35,972 nt of DNA from Vulcanimicrobiota bacterium. GTDB lineage: Bacteria; Pseudomonadota; Gammaproteobacteria; Xanthomonadales; Rhodanobacteraceae. Positions 1 through 6,927 of the stretch are shown here, piece after piece. The translations under genes and the position numbers were made by a program. Under the pieces are notes generated by a model. The model saw only the letters and a list, made by a program, of their open reading frames with translations, made no database searches and was not told where the DNA came from. The DNA lies in contig CAJCJD010000238.1 of assembly GCA_903970555.1 (NCBI GenBank), positions 1 through 35,972 of the forward strand, in the 5' to 3' direction. Numbering within the stretch: position 1 is the first letter of the stretch; each line of letters starts with the position of its first letter.

Positions 1-128
1 TGCTGCTGCCGATGGAGGCGACGGGCATTCTCGGTTCGTTGGCGGGCATTGCGGAGCTGGCGAAGGAGTCGTTGTCGCAGCAGCAAGACAAGCTCGCCGT
101 GCGCCGCACGCCACCATCGGTAAGTTGA
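1..128 (+). CDS. qmcA: SPFH-domain membrane protein (QmcA/YbbK type), C-terminal end
   Basis: Only the last 41 codons are in the window; the frame begins at base 3 and ends with TGA. The visible stretch contains LPMEATGILGSLAGIAELAK, which closely resembles the conserved end of E. coli QmcA (LPLEASSLMGSIAGIAEL). SPFH proteins of this class are inner-membrane scaffold proteins linked to membrane quality control, and their genes are commonly paired with an NfeD-like gene. Such a gene follows here 79 bases downstream, which supports the call. The tail after the conserved part is short and polar. The N-terminal anchor and SPFH core lie outside the window, so membership in this subfamily rests on the tail and the neighbour. 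Confidence 0.75.
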   Translation, partial: LLPMEATGILGSLAGIAELAKESLSQQQDKLAVRRTPPSVS

Positions 129-207
129 TCGCGAACAAGGCGGCGTGACGAGTTGTCCAGTCGCTCGTCACGCATGCCTTGTCTCTGACACGTTTACGGA
201 GCCATCC

Positions 208-654
208 ATGTTCGCTAGCGTCGCTGCGCATTACCTATGGTGGATCGTTGCGCTGGTGCTGATTGCCATCGAGGTGATCATGCCCGGCTATTTCATGCTG
301 TGGATCGGCATCGGTGCTGCCGCGACAGGTTTGCTGGTGCTGGTGATGCCGGGGCTGTCTTTGCTGACCCAGGCGATCGCGTTTGCGTTGCTGGCGTTTG
401 TGTCATGCGCCGTCTATGGGTACGGCCTGCGCCCGAAGCTGCAGCGCGACGAGCCGGGCGACGAGCGCTTGAATCGACGCGGCGAGCAATTGATCGGCAG
501 GCGGTATGAGTTGATCGAAGCCATCGTCAACGGTCGCGGCAAGGCATGCGTGGGCGATGGTCAGTGGCTGGTGAGCGGGCCGGATCTGCCGGTTGGCAGC
601 ACGGTCGAAGTCATCGCGGTGGAAGGCACCACGCTCAAGGTGAAGCCGGTTTAA
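208..654 (+). CDS. NfeD-like membrane protein (YbbJ type)
   Basis: A 148-residue protein with two or three hydrophobic segments in the first 75 residues (one begins at WWIVALVLIAIEVIMPGYF) and a soluble C-terminal OB-fold-like domain from about residue 85 to the end (GRRYELIEAIVNGRGKACVG, then a VGSTVEVIAVEGTTLKV-type strand). This is the short NfeD architecture without the protease domain, and the length matches E. coli YbbJ (about 150). Members partner with SPFH proteins, probably stabilising their membrane assemblies; the upstream gene is such a protein. The ATG at 208 is chosen over the GTG at 145 because a CGGAG ribosome site lies 8 bases ahead and the earlier start would add 21 residues before the membrane segment. 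Confidence 0.88.
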   Translation: MFASVAAHYLWWIVALVLIAIEVIMPGYFMLWIGIGAAATGLLVLVMPGLSLLTQAIAFALLAFVSCAVYGYGLRPKLQRDEPGDERLNRRGEQLIGRRYELIEAIVNGRGKACVGDGQWLVSGPDLPVGSTVEVIAVEGTTLKVKPV

Positions 655-813
655 GGCATCTCGACCTTCTGGAAGAGCGAACTGTCCTTTAATCATGAAG
701 GCCCGCATACAAAGTTGCGCGCTTCCGGGTAAGAATGTCGGCATGCCCGCACCCATCGTCTGCCGTCCTTTACTGCCACTTGTAGCCGTCGCCCTAACGA
801 GGGTGGCTCAGGC

Positions 814-2076
814 ATGAGTGTTCAGTTCGCCACAACGGCGCTCAATACCCGCATTGCTTTCCTGATGGAGCTGGCGCGCCGCCTGCACAAGTACGGCGCA
901 TCGTCGCCTCGGCTTGAGATGGCCATCGCCGGCGCGGCACAGCGCATCGGGCTGAGCGCCGATGTGTGGTCCAGCCCAACGGCAATCATCATCTCTTTCG
1001 CCGATCTGGCGCATGGCGAGGAGGGGCGTCTGGCGCACGCCACGCAAGTGGTGCGACTGCCGCCTGGCGATGTGAACCTTGACAAGCTCTGTCGCGCCGA
1101 TGAAATTGCCGACCGGGTGATTGCCGGCGACCTGGAGTTGCGCGAAGGGTTTCGTCTGCTGCGCGCGCTGGAGTTGCCTGATACGCGGCTGCAGAAGTTG
1201 GGCGTGATACTCAGCTACGGTCTATCGGCCGGCGCCATCGACGCGCTGTTCCTGCATAGCTCCTGGGTGGACTTGTTGGTAGCTGCTGCGGTCGGCCTGA
1301 TCATTGGCGGGATCAGCATCCTGTCGGCGACGCGCCCTCGGTTGGCGGTGGCGAGCGATGCCATCTGCGCGATGGTCGCCACCTTGGTCGCAATCGTGTT
1401 CAGCGCCTTTGTGGTGCCGCTGGCGATCAAGTCGGTGGTGTTGGCCGGATTGATCGTGCTGGTGCCGGGCATGTCATTGACCACGGCGGTACGTGAGATT
1501 TCGAGCCAGCATTTGGTGTCCGGCATGGCGCGCATGGGTGGGGCGATGTCGACCCTGCTCAAACTTGCTTTTGGCGTTGCGGCGGCGACACAAGTTTGCG
1601 CCGTATTGAATATCGAACCGCGCGATTTCGAATTGCCGGCTTTGCCCGGATGGGTCGATTATCCAGCGCTATTGGTCGCAGCGATTGCCTTTGCCATGTT
1701 GTTTCGGGCGGCTAAGCGGGATTGGCCGGTGGTGATTGTGGCGGTGATCGTGGGTTATCTCGCAACACGTTTGGGTGGCGAGATTTCGGTTAATTTGCCG
1801 GGCGCGCCATTCGGCGTGTTTCTGGGTGGATTGCTGCTGAGTGCATTGGCCAATCTTTATGCCCGTTATGTCGGGCGTCCGGGCGCAGTGGTGCGAGAGC
1901 CGGGGATTTTGTTGCTGGTGCCGGGCAGTGTTGGATTTCGCAGCGTTTCCTACCTGCTTGAGCGTAATGCGTCGCTGGGCTTCGATACCGGCATATTGCT
2001 GGTTACCTTGCTTATATCGCTGGTGGGTGGACTGATGTTCGGCGAATTGCTGATTGCGCCGCGCCGCTCGCTTTAG
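814..2076 (+). CDS. Threonine/serine exporter family protein (ThrE domains fused)
   Basis: A 420-residue integral membrane protein. Residues about 10-250 match the ThrE (DUF1212) domain, with an amphipathic start (FLMELARRLHKYGASSPRLE) followed by several membrane segments. Residues about 280-415 match the second ThrE-type domain, with a typical GILLLVPGSVGFRS motif. In Corynebacterium ThrE exports threonine and serine using the proton gradient; many proteobacterial members are untested, so the substrate here is inferred. The ATG is preceded by GAGGG at 799-803. The 159 bases between the upstream NfeD gene and this start show no feature I can name. The gene ends just before a shared terminator and is convergent with the H-NS-like gene. 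Confidence 0.88.
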   Translation: MSVQFATTALNTRIAFLMELARRLHKYGASSPRLEMAIAGAAQRIGLSADVWSSPTAIIISFADLAHGEEGRLAHATQVVRLPPGDVNLDKLCRADEIADRVIAGDLELREGFRLLRALELPDTRLQKLGVILSYGLSAGAIDALFLHSSWVDLLVAAAVGLIIGGISILSATRPRLAVASDAICAMVATLVAIVFSAFVVPLAIKSVVLAGLIVLVPGMSLTTAVREISSQHLVSGMARMGGAMSTLLKLAFGVAAATQVCAVLNIEPRDFELPALPGWVDYPALLVAAIAFAMLFRAAKRDWPVVIVAVIVGYLATRLGGEISVNLPGAPFGVFLGGLLLSALANLYARYVGRPGAVVREPGILLLVPGSVGFRSVSYLLERNASLGFDTGILLVTLLISLVGGLMFGELLIAPRRSL

Positions 2077-2096
2077 GTTTACCCAATACAAAGGCC

Positions 2097-2122
2097 AAAA
2101 CGCCGGCATAAGCCGGCGTTTT
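2097..2122. terminator. Bidirectional intrinsic terminator between thrE-like gene and hns-like gene
   Basis: An 11-base perfect inverted repeat (AAAACGCCGGC / GCCGGCGTTTT) encloses a 4-base ATAA loop, with runs of A on one side and T on the other. It can therefore act as a hairpin with a U tract in both directions. It lies between two convergent genes whose stops are at 2076 and 2149. Confidence 0.88.
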
Positions 2123-2148
2123 GTTGTGCGAATCGGCTAACCGACGAA

Positions 2149-2472
2149 TCAGATGGCCAGATCCTTTTCCTTCTTGCCGGCCTTCAGCGCATCGTTGAAC
2201 CAGCGCGGGCGCTTGCCGCGACCGGACCAGGTTTGCTCCGGGTCGGCGGGGTTGCGGTATTTCGGGGCTACCGAGCCAGTGCTGCGGCGCTTGCCGGCAC
2301 GCGCGCCGCCAAAAACGTCTTCGAAGGTATAGCCTTCGGCCTTGAGCAAGGCATGCACTTTCTCGCGCAGTTTGCCGACTTTTTCTTTCTTCAATTCGTT
2401 CTGGCGCGATTGGGCTTTACTGATCAGGTCATTGAGCTGCGTGTGGTTTAGATTCTTGATATCAATGGCCAT
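2149..2472 (-). CDS. H-NS family nucleoid-associated DNA-binding protein
   Basis: A 107-residue protein. Residues 1-50 are charged and helix-forming, as in the H-NS oligomerisation domain. Residues 68-92 carry the H-NS C-terminal DNA-binding signature, including KYRNPADPEQTWSGRGKRP, in which SGRGKRP (about 83-89) is the AT-hook-like loop that enters the minor groove of AT-rich DNA. Members silence AT-rich and foreign DNA and constrain the nucleoid; xanthomonad relatives are called XrvA or H-NS-like. The linker between domains is basic (GKRRS). The ATG has a GGAG site about 9 bases upstream. The upstream region is strikingly AT-rich, consistent with autoregulation by the protein, which is inference. 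Confidence 0.93.
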   Translation of the reverse strand: MAIDIKNLNHTQLNDLISKAQSRQNELKKEKVGKLREKVHALLKAEGYTFEDVFGGARAGKRRSTGSVAPKYRNPADPEQTWSGRGKRPRWFNDALKAGKKEKDLAI

Positions 2473-2553
2473 GGATGTGACTCCGGTAATCAGGGATGAA
2501 GTGGGGCTTTCCGGGGGAATGAATTATGGGATAAATGCCCGGAGGCATATTTG

Positions 2554-2582
2554 ATTGTCTCTCATATATTGCGAAATTGCAA
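2554..2582 (-). promoter_or_regulatory. Possible promoter of the H-NS-like gene in an AT-rich leader
   Basis: On the minus strand TTGCAA (2577-2582) is separated by 17 bases from GACAAT (2554-2559), a plausible sigma-70 pair though the -10 matches consensus at only 4 of 6 positions. It would give a leader of about 75 bases. The whole 2473-2700 interval is rich in A/T runs and short palindromes, unlike the rest of the window. The exact promoter choice is uncertain. Confidence 0.35.
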
Positions 2583-2695
2583 AGCGATAACCACAAGATA
2601 ATCGATAATGTTGCGTGCGAATTATCCGATTTGCATATTGCAAAGTAGTTAATGACGAAGTAAATAAAAGAGTCGCTCGATATATTTCCAGGCAT

Positions 2696-2719
2696 AAAAA
2701 AGGCCGCTTTACGCGGCCT
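2696..2719 (-). terminator. Intrinsic terminator downstream of proS
   Basis: Read on the minus strand, a 7-base stem AGGCCGC/GCGGCCT with a 5-base GTAAA loop is followed directly by a run of five T. It starts 24 bases after the proS stop and separates proS from the downstream H-NS-like gene. Confidence 0.85.
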
Positions 2720-2742
2720 CTCTTATTCAGCTGAAACCGGCT

Positions 2743-4440
2743 TTAGCCCAACAGCTCGAACAACTCGTCGCGCGTTATGGCGCTGCTGTCGGCGGCATCG
2801 CGCGCACGGTATTCCAGCGTGCCGGCGGCCAGACCGCGTTCGCTGACGACAACGCGGTGCGGAATGCCGATCAATTCCATGTCCGCGAACATGGCGCCGG
2901 GGCGCAGCCCGCGGTCGTCCCACACGGTTTCGATGCCACGGGCGACCAGTTCCTTGTACAGCGACTCGGCGGCGGCATTCACTTCGGGCGAATTCTTGGG
3001 ATTGATCACGCACACCGCGACGCGCCACGGCGCCATCGGCTCGGGCCAAATGATGCCGGCCTCGTCATGGCGCTGCTCGATGGCGGCGGCGACGATGCGG
3101 CTGACGCCGATGCCGTAGCAACCCATCAGCATCACCTGCTTTTTGCCCTGGTCATCCAGCACGGTGGCATTGAGCGCCTCGGCGTACTTCGCGCCCAGTT
3201 GAAAGATGTGGCCGACTTCGATGCCGCGGCCGATATGCAGCGTGCCATGGCCGTCGGGCGACGGATCGCCGGCAACGACCTTGCGGATATCTTCGATGCG
3301 GCTGATGCGCGCATCGCGCTCCCAGTTGGCGCCGGTGTAATGGGTGTCGTTGGCGTTTCCGCCGCAGATGAAGTCGGCGAGCGCTGCGGCGCTGCGGTCG
3401 ACGATCACCGGGATCGAATCGGGCAGGCCGACGGGGCCGATAAAGCCGGGGCGGGTGCCGGTGGCGGCGAGGATCTCTTCTTCGCTGGCTAATACGGACT
3501 CATCAGGCAGCTCGGCCAGCTTACCGGCCTTGACCTCATTGATCTCGTGATCGCCGCGCAGGCACAGCGCGACCAGGCCGTCCTTGCCGCGCACCAATAC
3601 GGTCTTGAGCACGCGGTCGGCGGTGACGCCGAAGTGCGCCATTACGTCCTCGACGCTGCGTACGCGTGGCGTATCGACGCGTTGCATGGCGGCGGTGGGG
3701 GCAGGGCGGTTGGCCGATGGCGCCAGTGCCTCGGCCTTCTCGATATTCGCTGCGTAGTCGGAGCCGTCGGAGAAGGCGATGGCGTCCTCGCCCGAATCGG
3801 CCAGTACCTGGAATTCATGGCTGGCGTTACCGCCGATGGCGCCGGTGTCGGCCTGTACCGCGCGGAATTTCAGCCCCAGACGCGTGAAGATGCGCGAGTA
3901 CGCCTGGTACATCACCTCATAGGTTTCGGCCAGCGATTCCTGGGTGAGATGGAAGGAGTAGGCGTCCTTCATCAGGAATTCGCGCGCGCGCATCACGCCG
4001 AAACGCGGGCGGATCTCGTCGCGGAATTTTGTTTGGATCTGATAGAAGTTGACAGGCAGCTGCTTGTAGCTTTTCAGCTCGTTGCGCGCGAAATCGGTGA
4101 CCACTTCCTCAGCCGTGGGCGCGTAGCAGAACTCCTGCTCTTTGCGGTCCTTGATCTTCAGCAACTGGTTGCCGAATTTTTCCCAGCGACCGCTTTCTTC
4201 CCACAATTCCTTGGGTTGGATGGTGGGCATCAGGATTTCGATGGCGCCGGCGCGATCCATCTCTTCGCGGACGACGGCTTCCACCTTGCGCATTACGCGC
4301 AAGCCCAGCGGCGACCAGGTGTAGAGGCCAGCGGCGAGCTTGCGGATCATGCCAGCGCGAAGCATCAGCCGATGGCTGGCGATTTCGGCATCGGCGGGGA
4401 CTTCCTTGACGGTGGCCAGGTGGAATTGGCTAAGGCGCAT
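2743..4440 (-). CDS. proS: Prolyl-tRNA synthetase, bacterial type with editing domain
   Basis: Charges tRNA-Pro with proline in the cytoplasm. The 565-residue length fits the long bacterial class. The class II core is split: motif 2 appears near residue 140 ([21 protein letters not shown] region) and motif 3 near residue 445 ([15 protein letters not shown]). Between them, about residues 230-400, lies the inserted YbaK-like domain ([32 protein letters not shown]) that removes misacylated alanine. The anticodon-binding domain follows to the C-terminus. The ATG at 4440 begins the standard family start [15 protein letters not shown]. No strong ribosome site is visible. The gene has its own terminator and is probably transcribed alone. 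Confidence 0.98.
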   Translation of the reverse strand: MRLSQFHLATVKEVPADAEIASHRLMLRAGMIRKLAAGLYTWSPLGLRVMRKVEAVVREEMDRAGAIEILMPTIQPKELWEESGRWEKFGNQLLKIKDRKEQEFCYAPTAEEVVTDFARNELKSYKQLPVNFYQIQTKFRDEIRPRFGVMRAREFLMKDAYSFHLTQESLAETYEVMYQAYSRIFTRLGLKFRAVQADTGAIGGNASHEFQVLADSGEDAIAFSDGSDYAANIEKAEALAPSANRPAPTAAMQRVDTPRVRSVEDVMAHFGVTADRVLKTVLVRGKDGLVALCLRGDHEINEVKAGKLAELPDESVLASEEEILAATGTRPGFIGPVGLPDSIPVIVDRSAAALADFICGGNANDTHYTGANWERDARISRIEDIRKVVAGDPSPDGHGTLHIGRGIEVGHIFQLGAKYAEALNATVLDDQGKKQVMLMGCYGIGVSRIVAAAIEQRHDEAGIIWPEPMAPWRVAVCVINPKNSPEVNAAAESLYKELVARGIETVWDDRGLRPGAMFADMELIGIPHRVVVSERGLAAGTLEYRARDAADSSAITRDELFELLG

Positions 4441-4468
4441 GTGCGGCGAATCCGGGGTGAAAACCGCG

Positions 4469-4474
4469 ATTATA
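4469..4474 (-). promoter_or_regulatory. proS: Consensus -10 box upstream of proS
   Basis: A perfect TATAAT is present on the minus strand 28 bases upstream of the proS ATG. No recognisable -35 hexamer lies 16-18 bases further upstream (GGAGGG occupies that place), so this is only a candidate promoter with a short leader. Confidence 0.4.
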
Positions 4475-4527
4475 GCCGGCCTGGCGTGCCTCCCTCCGCT
4501 ATCGGCAAGAGGGAGGCAAAGCGTGCC

Positions 4528-4968
4528 TTACTGCTGCTCGGAGCAATACTGCTGGAACTGGGATTGGCTGGCATCCAACTGCTGCTTGCGTTGATCGGCA
4601 TTCAGCAACTGCTGCTGTCCGCCCGACCCTTGCATGACAACGGGCCCGGTGCCTTGCAGGGTGCCGATGTTTGCCTTCAGCGAGCCGCAAAGCTTGGCGC
4701 GGTTGTCGGGGTTATCGACCATCGACTGCGTTTGCGCGGTGTCGTTGGTGGGCGTGGGTGTCGCCGCCGCGGGGGCCGCCGAACCATCCGAACTGGCGGC
4801 GGACGAGTCATCGCCGGTGGCCACGCTGACCTGGCTGTACTTTGTGCCGCTCGGAGGGGGCGCTTCGGAGTAATGGACGGTGCCTTTGGCGTCGGTCCAC
4901 TTGTAAACCTGGGCCGACGCAAGCGGCGCAACCAGCAACAGCACGAGGGCGATGGGTAGGCGACGCAT
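4528..4968 (-). CDS. DUF4124 domain-containing periplasmic protein
   Basis: A 146-residue protein with a clear signal peptide (MRRLPIALVLLLVAPLASA, cleavage after about residue 19) followed at once by the DUF4124 signature VYKWTDAKGTVHYSEAPPP. The middle (about 50-85) is rich in Ser, Ala, Thr and Asp, and the C-terminal third is polar and Gln-rich, ending in QQ repeats. DUF4124 proteins are exported and common in gammaproteobacteria, but their function is unknown. The ATG has a GGAG site about 8 bases upstream. It lies head-to-head with pssA across 111 bases and upstream of proS in the same direction, with an 87-base gap containing the proS -10 box. Confidence 0.85.
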   Translation of the reverse strand: MRRLPIALVLLLVAPLASAQVYKWTDAKGTVHYSEAPPPSGTKYSQVSVATGDDSSAASSDGSAAPAAATPTPTNDTAQTQSMVDNPDNRAKLCGSLKANIGTLQGTGPVVMQGSGGQQQLLNADQRKQQLDASQSQFQQYCSEQQ

Positions 4969-5079
4969 GGGTTTGCTCCAAAGGGCGGATTAAGGGCGAC
5001 GCACTAGTTAACAACCGACTCGCTCAGGACTCAAGCGCTTGATGGTTTACACTGCGCGCATCCCGTCACGGATTGATCC

Positions 5080-5856
5080 ATGAGCGACAGTACGCCAGTC
5101 CGGGCGCCGCGGCATCCCGGTATTTATCTTCTGCCGAACCTGTTCACGACTGGCGCCATGTTCGCCGGCTTCTACGCCATCGTGGTCAGCATCGGTGGGC
5201 GTTTTACGGATGCTGCCATCGCCGTCTTCGTGGCCGCCTTGCTGGATGGCATGGATGGCCGTGTCGCGCGCCTGACCAATACGCAGAGCGAGTTCGGCGT
5301 GCAGTACGACTCGTTGTCCGACCTGGTGAGCTTTGGGCTGGCGCCGTCGCTGGTGATGTACAACTGGTCGTTGTCGAGCTTGCGCGAATATGGGCCGCTA
5401 TGGGGCAAGGTTGGCTGGGCTGCCGCTTTCATCTATGCCGTGTCCGCGGCGCTGCGGTTGGCACGCTTCAATACCCAGGTGGCGGTAATCGACAAGCGTT
5501 ACTTCCAGGGGCTGCCCAGTCCGGCTGCCGCTGCGGTGTGCATGTCGTTCGTGTGGAGCATGGATAACTTCGGCGTCTCCGGGCCTGTGCTCGACATGTT
5601 CACGCCGTTCATGGCGGTGCTGGTTGGTTTGCTGATGGTGAGTCGCTTTCGGTATTACAGCTTCAAGTCGCTGCCGATGGGCGACAAGGTGCCGTTCCTG
5701 TGGATCATCGTTGGCGTGCTGATCCTGGTGCCGTTTTTTGTCGATCCGCCGCGCGTGCTGTTGGTGGTGTTTTCGCTTTATCTGTTGTCCGGGCCGATTG
5801 TGACGCTGTGGGGATTGACCACGCACCGCAAGCGTCAGCGCCGTGGAGTGATATGA
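5080..5856 (+). CDS. pssA: CDP-diacylglycerol-serine O-phosphatidyltransferase
   Basis: Makes phosphatidylserine from CDP-diacylglycerol and L-serine in the inner membrane, the first committed step to phosphatidylethanolamine. The 258-residue protein has the CDP-alcohol phosphotransferase motif DG-x2-AR-x8-G-x3-D-x3-D at residues 59-81 (D59, G60, A63, R64, G73, D77, D81 all present) and several membrane helices. This is the integral-membrane PSS type found in Bacillus and many proteobacteria, not the phospholipase-D-like enzyme of E. coli. The ATG at 5080 has a weak ribosome site. The stop overlaps the start of the next gene (ATGA at 5853-5856), indicating translational coupling with the putative holD and then rimI. 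Confidence 0.95.
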   Translation: MSDSTPVRAPRHPGIYLLPNLFTTGAMFAGFYAIVVSIGGRFTDAAIAVFVAALLDGMDGRVARLTNTQSEFGVQYDSLSDLVSFGLAPSLVMYNWSLSSLREYGPLWGKVGWAAAFIYAVSAALRLARFNTQVAVIDKRYFQGLPSPAAAAVCMSFVWSMDNFGVSGPVLDMFTPFMAVLVGLLMVSRFRYYSFKSLPMGDKVPFLWIIVGVLILVPFFVDPPRVLLVVFSLYLLSGPIVTLWGLTTHRKRQRRGVI

Positions 5857-6332
5857 ACGCGCTCGTCGCCAGTGCTGCGCATCGCAAGCGCGTGCTGCAT
5901 GCGCTAGGGGTGGTGCCTTGGCGTCGGCGTGCCGCCGTGATGGCGCCCGCTGAGCAAGTCGCAGCATCGGCAGCGACCGAGTGGCCATCCAGCGCCAGCG
6001 TAGTCGTGGTGCTGCCGCCGCGATGCGCCGTTCGTGAGCTGGATCTGCTCGGGCGTGCGCTATGCGCATTCGGGCCGCAGCTTGCGCGCGCGGCGCGTAT
6101 CGAAGCGAACGATAGCGAGACCATGGCTGTGCCGCATGCGCAGGCTTATCTGGTATTCGGCCAGGCGCAAGCGCACGCACTCGGGCGCGCGCTGCCTGCC
6201 GACATCATGCGCGATGCGCATATCGTGCTGGCCGATGCGCCCTCGGAGTTACTAGAGCAGGCAGCATCCAAGCGCCGGCTATGGCATGCGTTGCGCAGCA
6301 TGCGCCGCGCGTTGGCGGTGAGGCAGGTGTAA
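5853..6332 (+). CDS. Putative DNA polymerase III psi subunit (diverged HolD), by synteny and weak motif resemblance
   Basis: A 159-residue protein with no strong domain signature. It starts at the ATGA overlap with pssA (GGAG 5 bases ahead) and ends in TAATG, sharing one base with the rimI start. In E. coli holD lies directly upstream of rimI, and in Pseudomonas the hard-to-recognise psi gene was found by the same synteny. By eye it shares several HolD features: an N-terminal RKRVLHALGVVPWRRR segment resembling the L..LGI..W..R start, a central strand-like SVVVVLPP, and a C-terminal RRLWHALRSM helix like the ALW helix near the end of E. coli HolD. HolD binds HolC and joins the clamp loader to SSB. 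Composition is Ala/Arg rich, so chance resemblance is possible. If wrong, it is a conserved hypothetical protein. Confidence 0.5.
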   Translation: MNALVASAAHRKRVLHALGVVPWRRRAAVMAPAEQVAASAATEWPSSASVVVVLPPRCAVRELDLLGRALCAFGPQLARAARIEANDSETMAVPHAQAYLVFGQAQAHALGRALPADIMRDAHIVLADAPSELLEQAASKRRLWHALRSMRRALAVRQV

Positions 6333-6802
6333 TGGTCGCCGTCGCGCGCCCGTCTCTCGAGATGCGCGCGATGCGCCGCGAAGATTTGCCGCGCGTCAGC
6401 ACTCTGGAAAACACCTCTTACGATTTCCCCTGGACCACCGGTATTTTCGGCGATTGCCTGAAGGCCGGACACCCTTCCTGGGTGCTGTGCATGGAAGGCC
6501 AGATCATCGGCTACGGCATTCTCTCGGTCGGCGCAGGCGAAGCGCACGTGTTGAATGTCTGCATCGATCCGGAACAGCGCGGGCAGGGATTCGGAAGACA
6601 CCTCATGCGACGCTTACTGGATATCGCGCGTTGGAATGGCGCGGAGCGCGTGTTCCTGGAAGTGCGTCCGTCAAACCCGAATGCGCAGCAGCTCTACGCA
6701 TCAATGGGATTTCATGAAATCGGCCGACGTCCGCGCTATTACCCCGCACACAACGGACGCGAGGATGCGATCGTGATGGCGTTGGAGTTTCAGCTGTCGT
6801 AG
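6332..6802 (+). CDS. rimI: Ribosomal protein S18-alanine N-acetyltransferase
   Basis: A 156-residue GNAT acetyltransferase that acetylates the N-terminal alanine of ribosomal protein S18. The acetyl-CoA binding motif A is at about residues 74-90 (VLNVCIDPEQRGQGFG, with the RGQGFG loop at 83-88). The C-terminal part carries FLEVRPSN and RYYPAHNGREDAIVM, matching the RimI catalytic region with its conserved Glu and Tyr. The ATG at 6332 overlaps the preceding stop (TAATG) and gives the usual family length; an earlier in-frame start at 6281 would run deep into the upstream gene. Third gene of the pssA-holD?-rimI unit. It faces valS across a dispersed inverted repeat. Confidence 0.93.
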   Translation: MVAVARPSLEMRAMRREDLPRVSTLENTSYDFPWTTGIFGDCLKAGHPSWVLCMEGQIIGYGILSVGAGEAHVLNVCIDPEQRGQGFGRHLMRRLLDIARWNGAERVFLEVRPSNPNAQQLYASMGFHEIGRRPRYYPAHNGREDAIVMALEFQLS

Positions 6803-6831
6803 TTGCAAGACGGTGCTCTACAAACCACTAG

Positions 6832-6912
6832 CCGTCGTCCCGGCGAATGCCGGGACCCAGTGTCTTAGTCGCAGCGTAAGTCGCTAGGTTCCGGCATTCG
6901 CCGGAATGACGG
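6832..6912. repeat. Dispersed imperfect inverted repeat, copy 1 (REP-like)
   Basis: Two 24-base arms (6832-6855 and 6889-6912) are inverted copies with 21 of 24 positions matching, separated by 33 bases. The left arm continues into CCGGGACCCAGTG, which recurs as CCGGGATCCAGTG in the element at 27089-27185. It sits between the convergent genes rimI and valS, a typical location for REP-like elements, and could also act as a transcription stop. Confidence 0.75.
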
Positions 6913-6927
6913 CCGGTGGCGGTCAGT

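Noticed and set aside
3547-4959. 470-residue open frame on the plus strand
   Set aside because: It lies opposite proS and the DUF4124 gene, both well supported, and its composition is that of an antisense frame in GC-rich DNA.
5398-6180. 260-residue minus-strand open frame
   Set aside because: Antisense to pssA and the HolD candidate, dominated by Arg, His and Ala, with no recognisable motif.
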